This document shows positions 9,468-19,699 of a stretch of 64,000 nt of DNA, piece by piece (position 1 is the first letter of the stretch; each line of letters begins with the position of its first letter). The notes under the pieces were generated by a model. The model had not been told where the DNA came from. It worked only from the letters and a program-made list of their open reading frames with translations, and did not search any database. The stretch lies in the NCBI GenBank assembly GCA_000437915.1, contig FR900999.1, forward strand, positions 1 to 64,000, written 5' to 3'. The position numbers and the translations under genes are program-made. Source of the stretch: Subdoligranulum sp. CAG:314. GTDB lineage: Bacteria > Bacillota > Clostridia > Christensenellales > CAG-314.

Positions 9468-10262
9468 TTGGATAAAAAGTTTCGTTTAAAGGATAAATTT
9501 AATTTCTCCAAGGTAAAAATACTGAAAATTTGCGCTTACACTTTGTGCCTGATTGCTTCCATAGCGCTTTTGGCAGGATTTAACTTTCAACCTTTTGCGG
9601 CAGCGGTAAACAGCAGAAAAATTCCCATTTATTGCGTGGACAGGAGCGACAACAAGGTCGCGATTACTTTCGACGCGGCATGGGGAGCGGACAAAACGCA
9701 GAAAATTCTGGACGTTTGTCATCGTTACGGCGTAAAAGCGACTTTTTTTCTTGTCGGATTCTGGATAGACAATTATCCCGATATGGTGAAAAAAATCGAT
9801 GAAATGGGGCACACAATCGGCACGCACAGCGAGACGCATCCCAAAATGGGCAGTCTTTCCGCCGAAAAAATCACCCAAGAGCTGTCAAGCAGCATGAAAA
9901 AAATCACCGACCTGACGGGAAAAGAGGTCAAGCTTTTCCGCGCGCCTTTCGGAGATTACAGCAACAGGCTTTTGGAGGTTGCCGAAGGCATGGGGCTGTC
10001 CACAATACAATGGGATGTGGATTCGTTGGATTGGAAGGGAATAAGCGCGGTTGAGCTTGCCAACAGAGTACAAAAGGCAAAAAGCGGCTCGATTATACTG
10101 TGTCACAACAACAGCGAGCATATAGTGGAGGCGCTTCCGATAATATTTGAGGCGTTGAAGGCGAAGGGACTTGAATTCGTCACCGTCGACAGCCTCATTT
10201 ATTATAAGGATTTCTATATCGATCATGCAGGGAAGCAGATACTTAACGCTCCTGTTTCCTGA
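9468..10262 (+). CDS. pdaB: PdaB-like sporulation polysaccharide deacetylase
   Basis: The 264-residue protein starts with a basic stretch and one membrane segment (ILKICAYTLCLIASIALLAG), then a NodB-homology domain. As in the PdaB group, the first catalytic motif is TFDAAWG rather than TFDDG. The metal-binding HSETHPKM and the RAPFGDY arginine loop are intact. PdaB proteins act on spore peptidoglycan or the forespore surface and are needed for stable spores; activity here is inferred. I use the TTG at 9468 because GGGAGGG lies 8 bases upstream. The gene stands alone, between a terminator and the SSB-like gene. Confidence 0.82.
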   Translation: MDKKFRLKDKFNFSKVKILKICAYTLCLIASIALLAGFNFQPFAAAVNSRKIPIYCVDRSDNKVAITFDAAWGADKTQKILDVCHRYGVKATFFLVGFWIDNYPDMVKKIDEMGHTIGTHSETHPKMGSLSAEKITQELSSSMKKITDLTGKEVKLFRAPFGDYSNRLLEVAEGMGLSTIQWDVDSLDWKGISAVELANRVQKAKSGSIILCHNNSEHIVEALPIIFEALKAKGLEFVTVDSLIYYKDFYIDHAGKQILNAPVS

Positions 10263-10315
10263 ACTGATAAACAATTTGAAAAATTTTCAACACACATTAA
10301 GGAGGATTTCTTTTT

Positions 10316-11035
10316 ATGTACGACAACACCAACGCCAGCCCGACAAACCGGGTGACGCTGACAGGGAGAATATCTAGCGAGCCGAGATATTCGCATGAAA
10401 TTTACGGCGAGGCGTTTTACGAATTTTCGCTGGAAGTCAAACGACTGAGCGACATGGCGGACACGCTGCCCGTCGTGGTCAGCGAAAGACTGCTTCTTTG
10501 CTGCGAGGTCAAGGTGGGCAAAAACGTGACGGTTGTGGGGCAGCTTCGCAGCTACAACAAGCTTGTGGAGGACAAAAGCAGACTTATGCTTAATGTTTTT
10601 GTGCGCGATATATACGACGCGGACAGAGCTTCCACACCCAACGCAATAGAGCTGCACGGCTTTTTGTGCAAGCCTCCCGTGTTCCGCACGACTCCCTTCA
10701 ACCGCGAAATATGCGATATTCTTTTGGCTGTGAACCGCGCTTACAACAAGAGCGACTACATACCTGCAATCGCATGGGGACGCAACGCGAGGTTCGCCAA
10801 ATATCTGTCGGTGGGCGAGGAGATTGAGATAACGGGCAGACTTCAAAGCAGGGAGTATCAGAAGAAAATTTCCGAGGAGGTTCTCGTTACCAAGGTGGCT
10901 TACGAGGTGTCGATAAGCAAAATCGACGTCATCGGCGCCGCGTTCAAGGCGGGCGATTTCAACCGCCGTTTCGACCCCACGGAGGCAAAGCACGCTTACG
11001 GCATGGAGTGCGGCGGCGTGGAAATAGGCGGCTGA
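10316..11035 (+). CDS. Single-stranded DNA-binding protein family, two OB folds
   Basis: The 239-residue protein has two SSB-like segments. The first begins NRVTLTGRISSEPRYSHE. The second begins NAIELHGFLCKPPVFRTTP and continues into DYIPAIAWGRNARFAKYL and GEEIEITGRLQSREYQKK, which match the primosomal-SSB pattern of strand 1 and the W-GRNA turn. Ordinary SSB has one OB fold and an acidic C-terminal tip; this protein has neither property and ends CGGVEIGG. The form is seen in Clostridia next to standard SSB, and its partner is unknown. GGAGG lies 9 bases before the ATG. The gene has its own terminator. Confidence 0.75.
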   Translation: MYDNTNASPTNRVTLTGRISSEPRYSHEIYGEAFYEFSLEVKRLSDMADTLPVVVSERLLLCCEVKVGKNVTVVGQLRSYNKLVEDKSRLMLNVFVRDIYDADRASTPNAIELHGFLCKPPVFRTTPFNREICDILLAVNRAYNKSDYIPAIAWGRNARFAKYLSVGEEIEITGRLQSREYQKKISEEVLVTKVAYEVSISKIDVIGAAFKAGDFNRRFDPTEAKHAYGMECGGVEIGG

Positions 11036-11047
11036 TATATTAGCTTC

Positions 11048-11080
11048 AAAGAGCGGAACGAAAGTCCGCTCTTTTTTTAT
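11048..11080 (+). terminator. Terminator after the SSB-like gene
   Basis: Stem AAAGAGCGGA/TCCGCTCTTT (11048-11057 and 11065-11074) is followed by a run of T. Confidence 0.9.
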
Positions 11081-11172
11081 TTCTTTTAGGTAACACAATT
11101 TTGCTTATTTCCATATTGTGAATTGTAAGCCCAAACGGCTTTACCAAGATAATTGTCAGAGGAGGTAAAAAA

Positions 11173-11400
11173 ATGTTCAACGGGTTGTTCGGCGGCGGTT
11201 GCCCCAACGAGGATGCAGGCGTAAACGGTTGCGGCGGCGGCTGCAACTGCACATGGATTATACTTATCGTTCTGTTTCTTTGCTGCTGCTGCGGCAAAAA
11301 CAAGAGCTTCAGCCTGTGCGTAAATCCTTGCTGCCTGATTCTGATGCTTGCGCTGCTTTATTGCTGCGGAGGCATTCGTTTCGGCAAGGGCTGCATGTAA
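11173..11400 (+). CDS. Small Cys/Gly-rich membrane protein, unknown function
   Basis: I do not recognise this 75-residue protein. It has an N-terminal Gly/Cys-rich stretch (GCGGGCNC), one hydrophobic segment (WIILIVLFL) leading straight into CCCCG, and a second hydrophobic segment (LILMLALLYCC) ending in a Gly/Cys tail. About a dozen and a half cysteines could bind metal or form disulfides. An unusually strong GAGGAGG site lies 7-8 bases before the ATG and a strong terminator follows, so it is a real single-gene unit probably expressed at high level. Small Gly-rich hydrophobic proteins of this look occur in spore coats of Firmicutes, but that is only an analogy. Confidence 0.75.
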   Translation: MFNGLFGGGCPNEDAGVNGCGGGCNCTWIILIVLFLCCCCGKNKSFSLCVNPCCLILMLALLYCCGGIRFGKGCM

Positions 11401-11409
11401 ACATAGCCG

Positions 11410-11438
11410 AAAAGGCGGAGTTTTCTCCGCCTTTTTTC
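11410..11438 (+). terminator. Terminator after the Cys-rich gene
   Basis: Stem AAAAGGCGGAG/CTCCGCCTTTT (11410-11420 and 11425-11435) has a TTTT loop and a T tail. Confidence 0.92.
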
Positions 11439-11524
11439 TTTGGCGGCGGAAAATATGAATTTGTTTCGGGTTTTTTGCGAAAAATTGTTTTTGATTATTG
11501 TATTTTTTCTTTTTTGGTGGTAAT

Positions 11525-11618
11525 ATACTTTCAGGTCGTATCGGAGTGTCCGAGCGATACTACGTTTTATCTTTTTTGACAAAAAAGAAGTCTGCGACCC
11601 GAGCGGCGCAGAACGGAG
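11525..11618 (+). promoter_or_regulatory. Structured leader upstream of ECF gene (unassigned)
   Basis: Between the previous terminator and the start at 11626 the DNA contains GTATCG...CGATAC (about 11537-11559), a T-rich stretch (11564-11579) and TCTGCG...CGCAGA (about 11592-11613) just before the ribosome site ACGGAG. This resembles an attenuator or riboswitch platform, but I cannot match it to a known class and it lacks the T-box AGGGTGG core. Confidence 0.35.
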
Positions 11619-11625
11619 AACAAAA

Positions 11626-12312
11626 ATGGCAGACAGGTCCAAAAAATCCTTTTACGTGGCAATGTACGGCATTATGGCGGCGACAATCTTCGTCGCGATG
11701 TTCATCGACAAGGCGTTAAGTTCTTTTTTGCCTATATCGATGGCGGTGGTGGTGCTCATTGCTACATTTTCTTTTTGTCTGGTCATGAACGATTGGCTCA
11801 TGGGCTTTGCGGCGGGAGCCGTATTCGGGCTGGCGTCCTGGGTGAAGGCGATGATTTTCGGCGAGGCTATTACTATCAACCCGCTGGTTTCGCTTGTTCC
11901 GCGACTGTTCGTAGGCATTTCATGCTTTGCGGTGTACAGGCTGGTGCTGTGGCTGGTCAAAAAATGCACCAAGGAAGATAAATTTCTTTCCGCGACAAAG
12001 CAGCAAAGATGGTGGAGACAGACGGGAGCCATGACGGCCGGCATTTTCGTCGGACTTGTAGTAAACACCGTGCTTTTTTTGACTGCCACGAATCTGTGCA
12101 AAAGATTTCTCGGTCAGGAGTATACGGGGCTTCTTGTAATAATCAAAACTGTGCTGTTTACCAATATTCTGCCCGAGTATCTCATTTCCCTTCTGGCGGT
12201 GCCTCAGATTGTGCTGGGCGTCAGACGCGGACTCAGACTGGGCATAGAAGCCGACAGACAAAAGGAAAGGGCTGCGGAAACGCAAAAGAACGAAATACAG
12301 ACGACTGCTTAA
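11626..12312 (+). CDS. ECF transporter S component, possibly pantothenate
   Basis: The 228-residue, very hydrophobic protein has about six membrane segments and the arrangement of an ECF vitamin-binding S component, including the N-terminal FYVAMYGIMAATIFVAMF, the segment typical of S components that contacts EcfT. A charged C-terminal tail follows. No ATPase or EcfT gene is adjacent, as expected for group II ECF systems that share one energising module. It lies 24 bp before coaX, the gene for pantothenate kinase, so pantothenate is the most economical substrate guess. The sequence alone does not prove it. Start ATG 11626 follows CGGAG by 7 bases. Confidence 0.7.
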   Translation: MADRSKKSFYVAMYGIMAATIFVAMFIDKALSSFLPISMAVVVLIATFSFCLVMNDWLMGFAAGAVFGLASWVKAMIFGEAITINPLVSLVPRLFVGISCFAVYRLVLWLVKKCTKEDKFLSATKQQRWWRQTGAMTAGIFVGLVVNTVLFLTATNLCKRFLGQEYTGLLVIIKTVLFTNILPEYLISLLAVPQIVLGVRRGLRLGIEADRQKERAAETQKNEIQTTA

Positions 12313-12336
12313 AACAAGCGCAAACGGAGATACTTT

Positions 12337-13116
12337 ATGATTATCGCCGCCGATATCGGCAACACCAACATAAAAATAGGATTGTTCGACAAAGACAGAC
12401 TGGTAAAAAGCTGGCGTATTTCCACGGACGTGCACCGCACCTCCGACGAGCACGGCTCAATCTTGAAGCAGCTGTTTTTTGCCGCGGGCATAGACGCGGA
12501 CAGCATTACGGGAGGGATTATCAGCAGCGTTATTCCCCAACTGAATTATACCATCATGCACATGATGGAATTTTATCTCGACGTCATTCCCATAGTGGTG
12601 GGCGCGGGCATAAAAACGGGGCTTAACGTAAAGTATGAAAATCCCAAGGAGCTTGGCAGCGACAGACTGATTAACTGCGTCGCCGCCGCTAAAAAATACG
12701 GCGCGCCCTTTGTGCTAATAGATTTCGGAACGGCGACCACCTTCAACGTGGTCAACGAAAAAAACGAGTTTGTGGGCGGCTGTATAACGGTAGGCATAAA
12801 GACGGCGGTCAAAGCGTTGGCAAACTCCACCGCAAGACTGCCCGAGGTGGAGCTGAAGCCTCCGCAGAAGGTCATCAACGCAAGCACCGTCAAAGCCATT
12901 CAGAGCGGCATAGTGTGCGGCATGGCGGGGCAGGTGGAATATATAATAAAGCGCATAAAAAAAGAAACGGGACTCCCAGATTTGAAGGTCATCGCCACGG
13001 GAGGCTTGAGCGAGCTTGTTCACGAGGTCAACGACTCCCTGTTCGACATCATGGACCGCGAGCTTTCCTTGGAGGGACTGAACATTCTTTACCACCTAAA
13101 CAGCGGGGGAGCCTGA
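12337..13116 (+). CDS. coaX: Type III pantothenate kinase
   Basis: The 259-residue ASKHA-fold enzyme phosphorylates pantothenate, the first step to coenzyme A. The N-terminal phosphate loop is AADIGNTNIKIGLF, the metal/pantothenate loop is LGSDRLINC, the second phosphate motif is IDFGTATTFNV, and ATGGL sits near the C terminus. The length is standard. It is preceded by an ECF S component (24 bp) and followed by uvrB (21 bp), so all may be one transcript. Confidence 0.95.
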   Translation: MIIAADIGNTNIKIGLFDKDRLVKSWRISTDVHRTSDEHGSILKQLFFAAGIDADSITGGIISSVIPQLNYTIMHMMEFYLDVIPIVVGAGIKTGLNVKYENPKELGSDRLINCVAAAKKYGAPFVLIDFGTATTFNVVNEKNEFVGGCITVGIKTAVKALANSTARLPEVELKPPQKVINASTVKAIQSGIVCGMAGQVEYIIKRIKKETGLPDLKVIATGGLSELVHEVNDSLFDIMDRELSLEGLNILYHLNSGGA

Positions 13117-13137
13117 GTTTTTTACGGAAACAGAACT

Positions 13138-15111
13138 ATGGATTTCAAGCTTGTAAGCAAATACAAGCCTACGGGGGACCAACCGCAGGCAATAAAAAGC
13201 CTTTCCGAGGGTTTGGAAAACGGTCTGCGCACACAGGTGCTCAGGGGCGTTACCGGCAGCGGAAAGACTTTTACTATGGCGAATATTATTGCCGAAACAA
13301 ACCGTCCCGCATTGGTGATTTGTCACAACAAGACGCTTGCCGCACAGCTGTGCAACGAATTCAGGGAGTTTTTCCCTTACAACAGGGTGGAGTTTTTCGT
13401 TTCCTATTACGATTATTATATGCCCGAGTCCTATATACCCTCGCGCGACCTTTACATCGAAAAGGAAATGAGCATAAACGACGAAATCGACAAGCTGCGT
13501 CACTCGGCAACCTGTTCGCTTTTCGAGAGAAGGGACACGCTTGTAGTAGCAAGCGTTTCCTGCATTTACGGTCTGGGCGCTCCGGGCGAGTATTATCAGA
13601 TGAGCTTGTCTTTGCGTCCGGGCGACGTCGCAGACCGCGACGCGGTTGTCAAAAAGCTGGTTGAAATTCAATATCAGCGCAACGACATCGATTTTCACCG
13701 CGGCACTTTTCGGGTGCGGGGGGACGTGCTGGAAATTTTTCCCTCATACAGCTCCGACAAGTGCATAAGAGTAGAGTTCTTCGGCGACGAAATAGAAAAA
13801 ATCAGCGAAATCGAGGCTGTCAGCGGAAGGACGCTTGCAACGCTTTTGCATTGCTTTATTTTCCCTGCGAGCCACTATGTGGTCAACGGCCTTACAATGG
13901 AAAAATCCATTGAAAACATAAGGCGGGATATGCTTGACGAAACCGCCGCGTTGGAAAAGCGGGGCAAGGCGATAGAGGCGTACCGTTTGAAGCAGCGCGC
14001 TTCTTACGACATAGAAATGCTCAAAGAAATGGGCTTTTGCAGCGGAATAGAAAACTATTCGCGCTATTTCGACGGCCGCAGCCCCGGTCAGCCGCCCTAC
14101 ACTCTTTTAGATTATTTCCCTGAGGATTTCATTACCTTTGTCGACGAAAGCCACATGACGCTGCCGCAGATACGCGGTATGTACAACGGAGACAGAGCGC
14201 GAAAGGAAAATCTCGTGAATTACGGCTTCCGCATGAAAAGCGCGTTTGACAACCGTCCGTTGACCTTCGGGGAGTTCGACGCAAGAGTAGGGCAGATGAT
14301 ATGCGTTTCCGCCACGCCTGCCGAGTACGAGCTTTCCCGCGCGGACAACGTGGCGGAGCAAATCATCCGTCCGACGGGACTGCTCGACCCGAAAATCGAG
14401 CTTCATCCCGTCGAGGGGCAGATAGACCATCTGTTCGGAGAAATCGCAAAGACGGTGGAGCACGGCGGCAAGGTGCTGGTCACCACACTGACAAAGCGCA
14501 TGGCGGAGTCGCTGACCGACTACATGACGCAGCGGGACGTGCGCGTCAGATATCTGCACAGCGACATAGACACTTTGGAAAGGGTGGACATAATAAGCGG
14601 ACTCAAAAACGACGAGTTCGACGTGCTTGTGGGAATAAATCTGCTGCGCGAGGGGCTTGACCTGCCTACGGTCGAGCTTGTGTGCATACTCGACGCGGAC
14701 AAGGAGGGATTTTTGCGCAGCGAAAGCTCTCTGATTCAGACGGTGGGACGTGCGGCGAGAAACGACAGAGGTCGGGTTATCATGTACGCCGACGTCGTTA
14801 CGGGAAGTATGCGCAGAGCCATCGACGAGACAAACAGGCGCAGAGCCATTCAGGACGACTACAACAAAAGGCACGGAATAGTGCCGAAAACCATCGTCCA
14901 CGACGTAAAGAACACTCTTGAAATCACGAAAAAAGAAAACGCCGTCGGAGAAAAGGATATCAAGGCGGAGATAGAGAGGCTGACCGCGTTGATGAAGGAG
15001 TGCGCTTCCCGTCTGGATTTTGAAAAGGCGATAGAGCTGAGAGAGCAGGTCGCAAAGCTTGAAAAGCGTCTCAATGCGCTCAAAACCAAAAAAACGGGCA
15101 GAACAGGCTGA
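13138..15111 (+). CDS. uvrB: Excinuclease ABC subunit B
   Basis: This 657-residue damage-verification helicase belongs to nucleotide excision repair. Walker A is [13 protein letters not shown], Walker B is FVDESHMT, the DNA-clamping beta-hairpin is in [15 protein letters not shown], and helicase motifs [13 protein letters not shown] and QTVGRAARN follow. The C-terminal UVR domain that contacts UvrC is present ([19 protein letters not shown]). The length is normal. It lies 11 bp before uvrA. No LexA box was recognised upstream, which fits its position inside a longer transcription unit. Confidence 0.98.
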   Translation: MDFKLVSKYKPTGDQPQAIKSLSEGLENGLRTQVLRGVTGSGKTFTMANIIAETNRPALVICHNKTLAAQLCNEFREFFPYNRVEFFVSYYDYYMPESYIPSRDLYIEKEMSINDEIDKLRHSATCSLFERRDTLVVASVSCIYGLGAPGEYYQMSLSLRPGDVADRDAVVKKLVEIQYQRNDIDFHRGTFRVRGDVLEIFPSYSSDKCIRVEFFGDEIEKISEIEAVSGRTLATLLHCFIFPASHYVVNGLTMEKSIENIRRDMLDETAALEKRGKAIEAYRLKQRASYDIEMLKEMGFCSGIENYSRYFDGRSPGQPPYTLLDYFPEDFITFVDESHMTLPQIRGMYNGDRARKENLVNYGFRMKSAFDNRPLTFGEFDARVGQMICVSATPAEYELSRADNVAEQIIRPTGLLDPKIELHPVEGQIDHLFGEIAKTVEHGGKVLVTTLTKRMAESLTDYMTQRDVRVRYLHSDIDTLERVDIISGLKNDEFDVLVGINLLREGLDLPTVELVCILDADKEGFLRSESSLIQTVGRAARNDRGRVIMYADVVTGSMRRAIDETNRRRAIQDDYNKRHGIVPKTIVHDVKNTLEITKKENAVGEKDIKAEIERLTALMKECASRLDFEKAIELREQVAKLEKRLNALKTKKTGRTG

Positions 15112-15122
15112 TTCGGCAATTT

Positions 15123-17939
15123 ATGAAAAACGAAATTATTATCAAAAACGCAAAGGAAAACAATCTGAAAGGCATAGACCTGACTATACCGCGCGACAAG
15201 CTGGTGCTGTTTACCGGCATATCGGGAAGCGGAAAAAGCAGTCTTGCCTTCGACACTATTTTCGCGGAGGGACAGCGCCGCTACATCGAAAGCCTGTCGG
15301 CTTACGCAAGGCAGTTTCTCGGTCAGATGGACAAGCCCGACGTGGAAAGCATCGAGGGACTTTCTCCCGCAATCTCCATAGACCAAAAAACCACTTCGTC
15401 AAACCCCCGCAGCACGGTGGGCACTGTTACTGAAATTTACGACTATCTCCGTTTGCTGTACGCAAGAGTGGGCACTCCTTATTGCCCCAACTGCGGAAAG
15501 GAAATAAAGCGTCAGACGGTGGACCAAATTGCCGACAAGGTGGCAGGTCTCGGTCAGGGCGCAAAAATTCAAATCCTTGCCCCCGTTGTCAGGGGACGCA
15601 AAGGCGAGTTTCAGAAGCTTTTTGAAAGCCTTAAAAAGCAGGGCTTCGTGCGCGTCAACGTGGACGGAGAGCAGCGTTTGCTCGAAGAGGAAATAAAGCT
15701 CGAAAAGACCTACAAGCATACGATTAGCGTCGTTGTGGACAGACTGTCCGTCAAGGAGGATATGTCCCAAAGGCTTTACGACAGTCTGGAAACCGCGCTT
15801 AAATTGGCGGAGGGGCTTGTCGTTGTCAAGACGGAGGACTCGGAAACCATGTACTCCGAAAAGCTGTCCTGTCCCGACTGCGGCGTGACACTCGAGGAGT
15901 TGGAGCCGAGAATGTTCTCCTTCAACAGTCCGTTCGGGGCGTGCCCCGACTGCACGGGGCTGGGGTTCAAGCGTGAGTTTGAGCCCGACCTTGTCATACC
16001 CGACAAAACCAAGTCGCTTTCGGGCGGCGCGGTCAAGCTTATGGGGTTCAATCTGGACGGCGGAGTCATGCAGCTTTATTTCAAGGCCTTGGCTAAGCGC
16101 TACGGCTTTGACCTTAACGCTCCGGTCAAAGATCTTCCCGACGAAATCATGCGTATCCTGCTGTGGGGAAACGACGGAGAGCCGCTCTCGATAGAGTATC
16201 AGACGCGCAGCTTCGAGGGGCAGTACACAAAGCTTTGGCACGGGCTTATCCCGACGTTGGAGCGTCGCTACAACGAGTCGACAAGCGATACGGTCAGACG
16301 GGAGTACGAAAACTATATGGTGGACAGGGAGTGCCCGACCTGTCACGGAAAGAGACTCAAAAAGGAAGTGCTGTCGGTAAAAATCGGCGGCAAAAACATT
16401 TATGAGCTGACGCAGATGAGCGTCGAGGAGTGCGCCGCTTTCTTTGAAAATCTGCGCCTTGACGAAACAAAGACGCTCATCGCCCGCATGGTGTTGAAGG
16501 AAATAAACGCCCGTCTCAAATTTCTGAAAGACGTGGGGCTGGACTATCTTACGCTTGCGCGTTCTTCCGGCTCGCTTTCGGGAGGCGAGGCGCAGAGAAT
16601 AAGGCTTGCCACGCAAATCGGCAGCGGGCTTGTGGGAGTGCTGTACATCCTTGACGAGCCGAGCATAGGACTTCATCAGCGGGACAACGAAAAGCTCATC
16701 GACACCCTGCTGCATCTGAGAGATTTGGGAAACACTCTGATTGTCGTCGAGCACGACGAGGACACAATCCGCGCCGCCGATTTTGTCGTGGACGTGGGGC
16801 CGGGCGCGGGAGTGCACGGCGGAGAAATCGTCGCTACGGGCACACCGGGCGAAATTATGGCGTGCCCGCGCTCCGTTACCGGGCAATATCTGTCCGGTGC
16901 GAAAAAAATACCCGTACCCGAAACGCGTCGGGAGGGAACGGGCAAATTTCTCAGTATCAGGGGCGCGCGCAAAAACAATCTGAAAAATCTCGACGTGGAC
17001 ATACCCTTGGGCGTGCTCAACGTCGTTACGGGAGTTTCCGGCAGCGGCAAGAGCAGTCTGGTAAACGAAATTCTCAATCCTTATTTGTCGGAAAAGCTCA
17101 ACGGCGCGCGGCATACGGCAGTGGAATGCGACTCGGTGGAGGGATTGGAGCATCTCGACAAGGTAATCAACATCGACCAAAGCCCGATAGGACGCACGCC
17201 GCGCAGCAATCCCGCGACCTATACGGGGATGTTTACGGCAATACGCGATTTGTTCGCTTCCACACCCGACGCCAAAGAACGGGGCTACAAGGCGGGACGT
17301 TTTTCCTTCAACGTGGCGGGCGGCAGATGCGAAAACTGCGCCGGCGACGGCATACTCAAAATAGAAATGAACTTTCTGCCCGACGTGTACGTTCCGTGCG
17401 AGGTGTGTCACGGCACCCGTTACAATCGCGAAACATTGCAGGTCAGGTACAAGGGCAAAAACATTGCCGACGTTCTGGATATGCGCGTTGAGGACGCGCT
17501 GGAATTTTTCGACAGCATTCCTGCAATAAAAAACAAGCTGCAAACGCTTTACGACGTCGGATTGGGATATATCAAGCTGGGACAGTCGGCGACCACTCTT
17601 TCGGGAGGCGAGGCGCAGAGAGTCAAGCTGTCCACCGAGCTTTCAAAACGAAGCACGGGCAAAACCGTCTATCTGCTGGACGAGCCGACCACGGGACTGC
17701 ATACGGCGGATGTGGAAAAGCTGATAAAGATTTTGCAGCGTCTGGTGGCGAGCGGCAACACGGTCATTGTCATAGAGCACAATCTCGATATAATAAAGGT
17801 TGCCGACAACGTCATAGATTTGGGACCAGAGGGGGGCAACGGCGGCGGCTCGCTCGTCGCGCAGGGCACGCCAGAACAAGTCGCAAACGTCAAAGGAAGC
17901 TATACGGGACGCTTTTTAAATGCCGTTCTGGAGAAATAA
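15123..17939 (+). CDS. uvrA: Excinuclease ABC subunit A
   Basis: The 938-residue ATPase recognises damage and loads UvrB. It has two ABC modules: Walker [13 protein letters not shown] and [12 protein letters not shown], signatures [14 protein letters not shown] and [14 protein letters not shown], and Walker [12 protein letters not shown] and [11 protein letters not shown]. Zinc-binding pairs are CPDC...CPDC in the first half and CENC...CEVC in the second. Full length with no anomaly. It follows uvrB by 11 bp. Confidence 0.98.
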   Translation: MKNEIIIKNAKENNLKGIDLTIPRDKLVLFTGISGSGKSSLAFDTIFAEGQRRYIESLSAYARQFLGQMDKPDVESIEGLSPAISIDQKTTSSNPRSTVGTVTEIYDYLRLLYARVGTPYCPNCGKEIKRQTVDQIADKVAGLGQGAKIQILAPVVRGRKGEFQKLFESLKKQGFVRVNVDGEQRLLEEEIKLEKTYKHTISVVVDRLSVKEDMSQRLYDSLETALKLAEGLVVVKTEDSETMYSEKLSCPDCGVTLEELEPRMFSFNSPFGACPDCTGLGFKREFEPDLVIPDKTKSLSGGAVKLMGFNLDGGVMQLYFKALAKRYGFDLNAPVKDLPDEIMRILLWGNDGEPLSIEYQTRSFEGQYTKLWHGLIPTLERRYNESTSDTVRREYENYMVDRECPTCHGKRLKKEVLSVKIGGKNIYELTQMSVEECAAFFENLRLDETKTLIARMVLKEINARLKFLKDVGLDYLTLARSSGSLSGGEAQRIRLATQIGSGLVGVLYILDEPSIGLHQRDNEKLIDTLLHLRDLGNTLIVVEHDEDTIRAADFVVDVGPGAGVHGGEIVATGTPGEIMACPRSVTGQYLSGAKKIPVPETRREGTGKFLSIRGARKNNLKNLDVDIPLGVLNVVTGVSGSGKSSLVNEILNPYLSEKLNGARHTAVECDSVEGLEHLDKVINIDQSPIGRTPRSNPATYTGMFTAIRDLFASTPDAKERGYKAGRFSFNVAGGRCENCAGDGILKIEMNFLPDVYVPCEVCHGTRYNRETLQVRYKGKNIADVLDMRVEDALEFFDSIPAIKNKLQTLYDVGLGYIKLGQSATTLSGGEAQRVKLSTELSKRSTGKTVYLLDEPTTGLHTADVEKLIKILQRLVASGNTVIVIEHNLDIIKVADNVIDLGPEGGNGGGSLVAQGTPEQVANVKGSYTGRFLNAVLEK

Positions 17940-18005
17940 ATTTGTATTGCAAGCGGCAGGGCTGGACAAAGCGCTGCAAAGAACATAAATAAAGGAGACG
18001 AAGGT

Positions 18006-18491
18006 ATGGACAAAAGTAAAAAACTTGTAGCTTATTTTTCATGCACGGGAACAACGGCGCGGGCGGCTTCGGCTCTCGCTGCCGCGGCAAATGCGGAGCT
18101 TTTTGAAATAAAACCCAAAAAGCCTTATTCTCCGTCCGATTTGGATTGGACGTCGAAAAAAAGCCGCAGCAGCGTCGAAATGAGCGATGAAAGCTGCCGC
18201 CCCGAAATTGCCGAAAAAGCGGCGGGTATGGAAAATTACGACACGGTGTTTGTAGGTTTTCCCATTTGGTGGTACGTTGCGCCGAGAATAGTGGAGACCT
18301 TTCTCGAAAGCTATGATTTTGACGGGAAAACCGTCGTGCCGTTCTTCACGTCGGGCGGAAGCGGCGCCGGCAGGACGGATTCCGTCTTGCACGGAATATG
18401 TCCGTCCGCCCGTTGGAAGCCGAGCAAACGCCTTTCCGCAAACGTGTCGGAAGCCGAGCTTAAAGGCTGGCTGGATTCGCTTAACGTCTGA
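18006..18491 (+). CDS. Flavodoxin family protein
   Basis: The 161-residue protein starts with the FMN phosphate loop SCTGTTARAASAL and carries the flavin-stacking region FVGFPIWWYVAPRIVETFLE, matching the flavodoxin_4-like group of small electron carriers or quinone-type reductases. The start has AAGGAG 8 bases upstream. It lies 66 bp after uvrA and before a bidirectional terminator; a link to repair is unlikely. The electron partner is unknown. Confidence 0.85.
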   Translation: MDKSKKLVAYFSCTGTTARAASALAAAANAELFEIKPKKPYSPSDLDWTSKKSRSSVEMSDESCRPEIAEKAAGMENYDTVFVGFPIWWYVAPRIVETFLESYDFDGKTVVPFFTSGGSGAGRTDSVLHGICPSARWKPSKRLSANVSEAELKGWLDSLNV

Positions 18492-18561
18492 AAACAGATA
18501 GTTTCAGGCGGCGCGAATACAAAAACGCGCGATTGGTTTTTCTGTTGCCCGGCAAAACAAC

Positions 18562-18604
18562 AAAAGCCCCCGCCCCGCGAAACGCGGGCAGGGGCTTTGT
18601 TTTA
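18562..18604. terminator. Bidirectional terminator
   Basis: A long GC stem (about 18563-18579 with 18583-18598) around an AAA loop has T-rich tails on both strands. It separates the convergent flavodoxin and DUF4363 genes. Confidence 0.85.
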
Positions 18605-18976
18605 TAAAATGTGCCTCAATTTGGGCTCCGCCAAATGTCTGACGTACATTGCAAGTCGTTTTACTACTTCAAGCTGAACAAGACATGACTCGAAGTCTTT
18701 GTTTTGGACGTATCCTTTTGTTTCGGAAACGCGCAGATTCAGCTCGTAAACGTCGCTGTGCGGCAGGAAAAATTCGCATTTTTCTCTTACGTCGTACCAC
18801 ATACTGTCGTAAGCTTCGAATTGCTCCTGCGTCAGCTCTTCGTTCTTCGCAAGCTCGATGAGTTTATCCGTTTCCGCTATGAAGTCCTCGAAAATATTGT
18901 TTACGATGAGGGCTTCGGCAATGCCCGCGCCCACAAGAAAAATCAGCACGAGAATGGGTATAAGAATATTTTTCAC
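18602..18976 (-). CDS. DUF4363 family protein
   Basis: The 124-residue protein has one N-terminal membrane anchor or signal segment (LIPILVLIFLVGAGIAEALI) and a helical extracytoplasmic part, the DUF4363 pattern. In Firmicutes this family is encoded next to DUF421 (YetF-like) membrane proteins, as here: its start overlaps the DUF421 stop by four bases. The pair is common in spore formers; the molecular role is not established. Confidence 0.75.
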   Translation of the reverse strand: MKNILIPILVLIFLVGAGIAEALIVNNIFEDFIAETDKLIELAKNEELTQEQFEAYDSMWYDVREKCEFFLPHSDVYELNLRVSETKGYVQNKDFESCLVQLEVVKRLAMYVRHLAEPKLRHIL

Positions 18977-19656
18977 AGCAATTTTTCCTCCTTACGCGTC
19001 AGGTCGAAGCTGAAAATAGGGCGGTTGTTGGGCTGTATGACCACGTGATTTGTTTCGTCGACGGTCATAAGCATTACGTTTTTAAGCTTTATTTTGTGCT
19101 TTTGCAAAAGAGCTTCGGCTTTGCTCCTGTCAACGCCGTGCTGTTTGAGGTCGTCCTCCGACCACTTGCCGTCGAAAATCAGCGGAATGGGCAGGCGTTG
19201 CTGTTGTTCCTCCAAATTTTTTTTGGGGATGACGGAAAGCTGTCCGTTTGTTTCCATAAGCGCGTACTGAATTTCCTCCACCGAAAAATAGCCTGCGCTG
19301 CGTATAGCCTGCATGAGGTCGCTTGTCTGCATATTGAGTTTTTTCAGCAGCTCCTTGTCGATACCGTTTTTGTTTATGACAAGCAGCGGCTTGCCGGATA
19401 TGAGAGATTGCATTTTGCTGCTTTTCATTAGCAGAACGATAAATTGATGCACGACGTAAAGCGTCAGTATACACACTATGCCGTAGATTAAGGGTATGCT
19501 TCTGTCGCCCATGGGTATGCAGGCGATTTCGGATATTACTAGCGTAATGACAAGCTCGAACGGCTCCATCTCGCCTATCTGTCGTTTGCCCATAAGCCTT
19601 ATTATCACAAGCAGAACGGCAAAAATGATTAGTCCTCTGAAAAATATCGTCAACAT
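18973..19656 (-). CDS. DUF421 (YetF/YcaP-like) membrane protein
   Basis: The 227-residue protein has three N-terminal membrane helices, the conserved IIRLMGKRQIGEMEPFEL block of the DUF421 family and a C-terminal cytosolic YetF-type domain containing ALMETNGQLSVIPK and LIFDGKW. YetF-like proteins are needed for wild-type spore properties in Bacillus, but their activity is unknown. I start at ATG 19656, just before the first helix; a TTG at 19758 would add 34 residues without a ribosome site. It is translationally coupled to DUF4363. It is divergent from folT. Confidence 0.85.
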   Translation of the reverse strand: MLTIFFRGLIIFAVLLVIIRLMGKRQIGEMEPFELVITLVISEIACIPMGDRSIPLIYGIVCILTLYVVHQFIVLLMKSSKMQSLISGKPLLVINKNGIDKELLKKLNMQTSDLMQAIRSAGYFSVEEIQYALMETNGQLSVIPKKNLEEQQQRLPIPLIFDGKWSEDDLKQHGVDRSKAEALLQKHKIKLKNVMLMTVDETNHVVIQPNNRPIFSFDLTRKEEKLL

Positions 19657-19699
19657 AATTTTATTTTGCGGATTGATGAAAAAAAATATACGAAAACGG

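Noticed and set aside
11441..11625. T-box leader before the ECF S component
   Set aside because: GGTGGTAATATA superficially resembles the T-box sequence, but the AGGGTGG-ACCGCG core and specifier stem are missing.
15399..17543. 714-codon open frame on the minus strand inside uvrA
   Set aside because: It mirrors uvrA codons, has no ribosome site or recognisable domain, and arises from the lack of stop codons opposite a GC-third-position gene.
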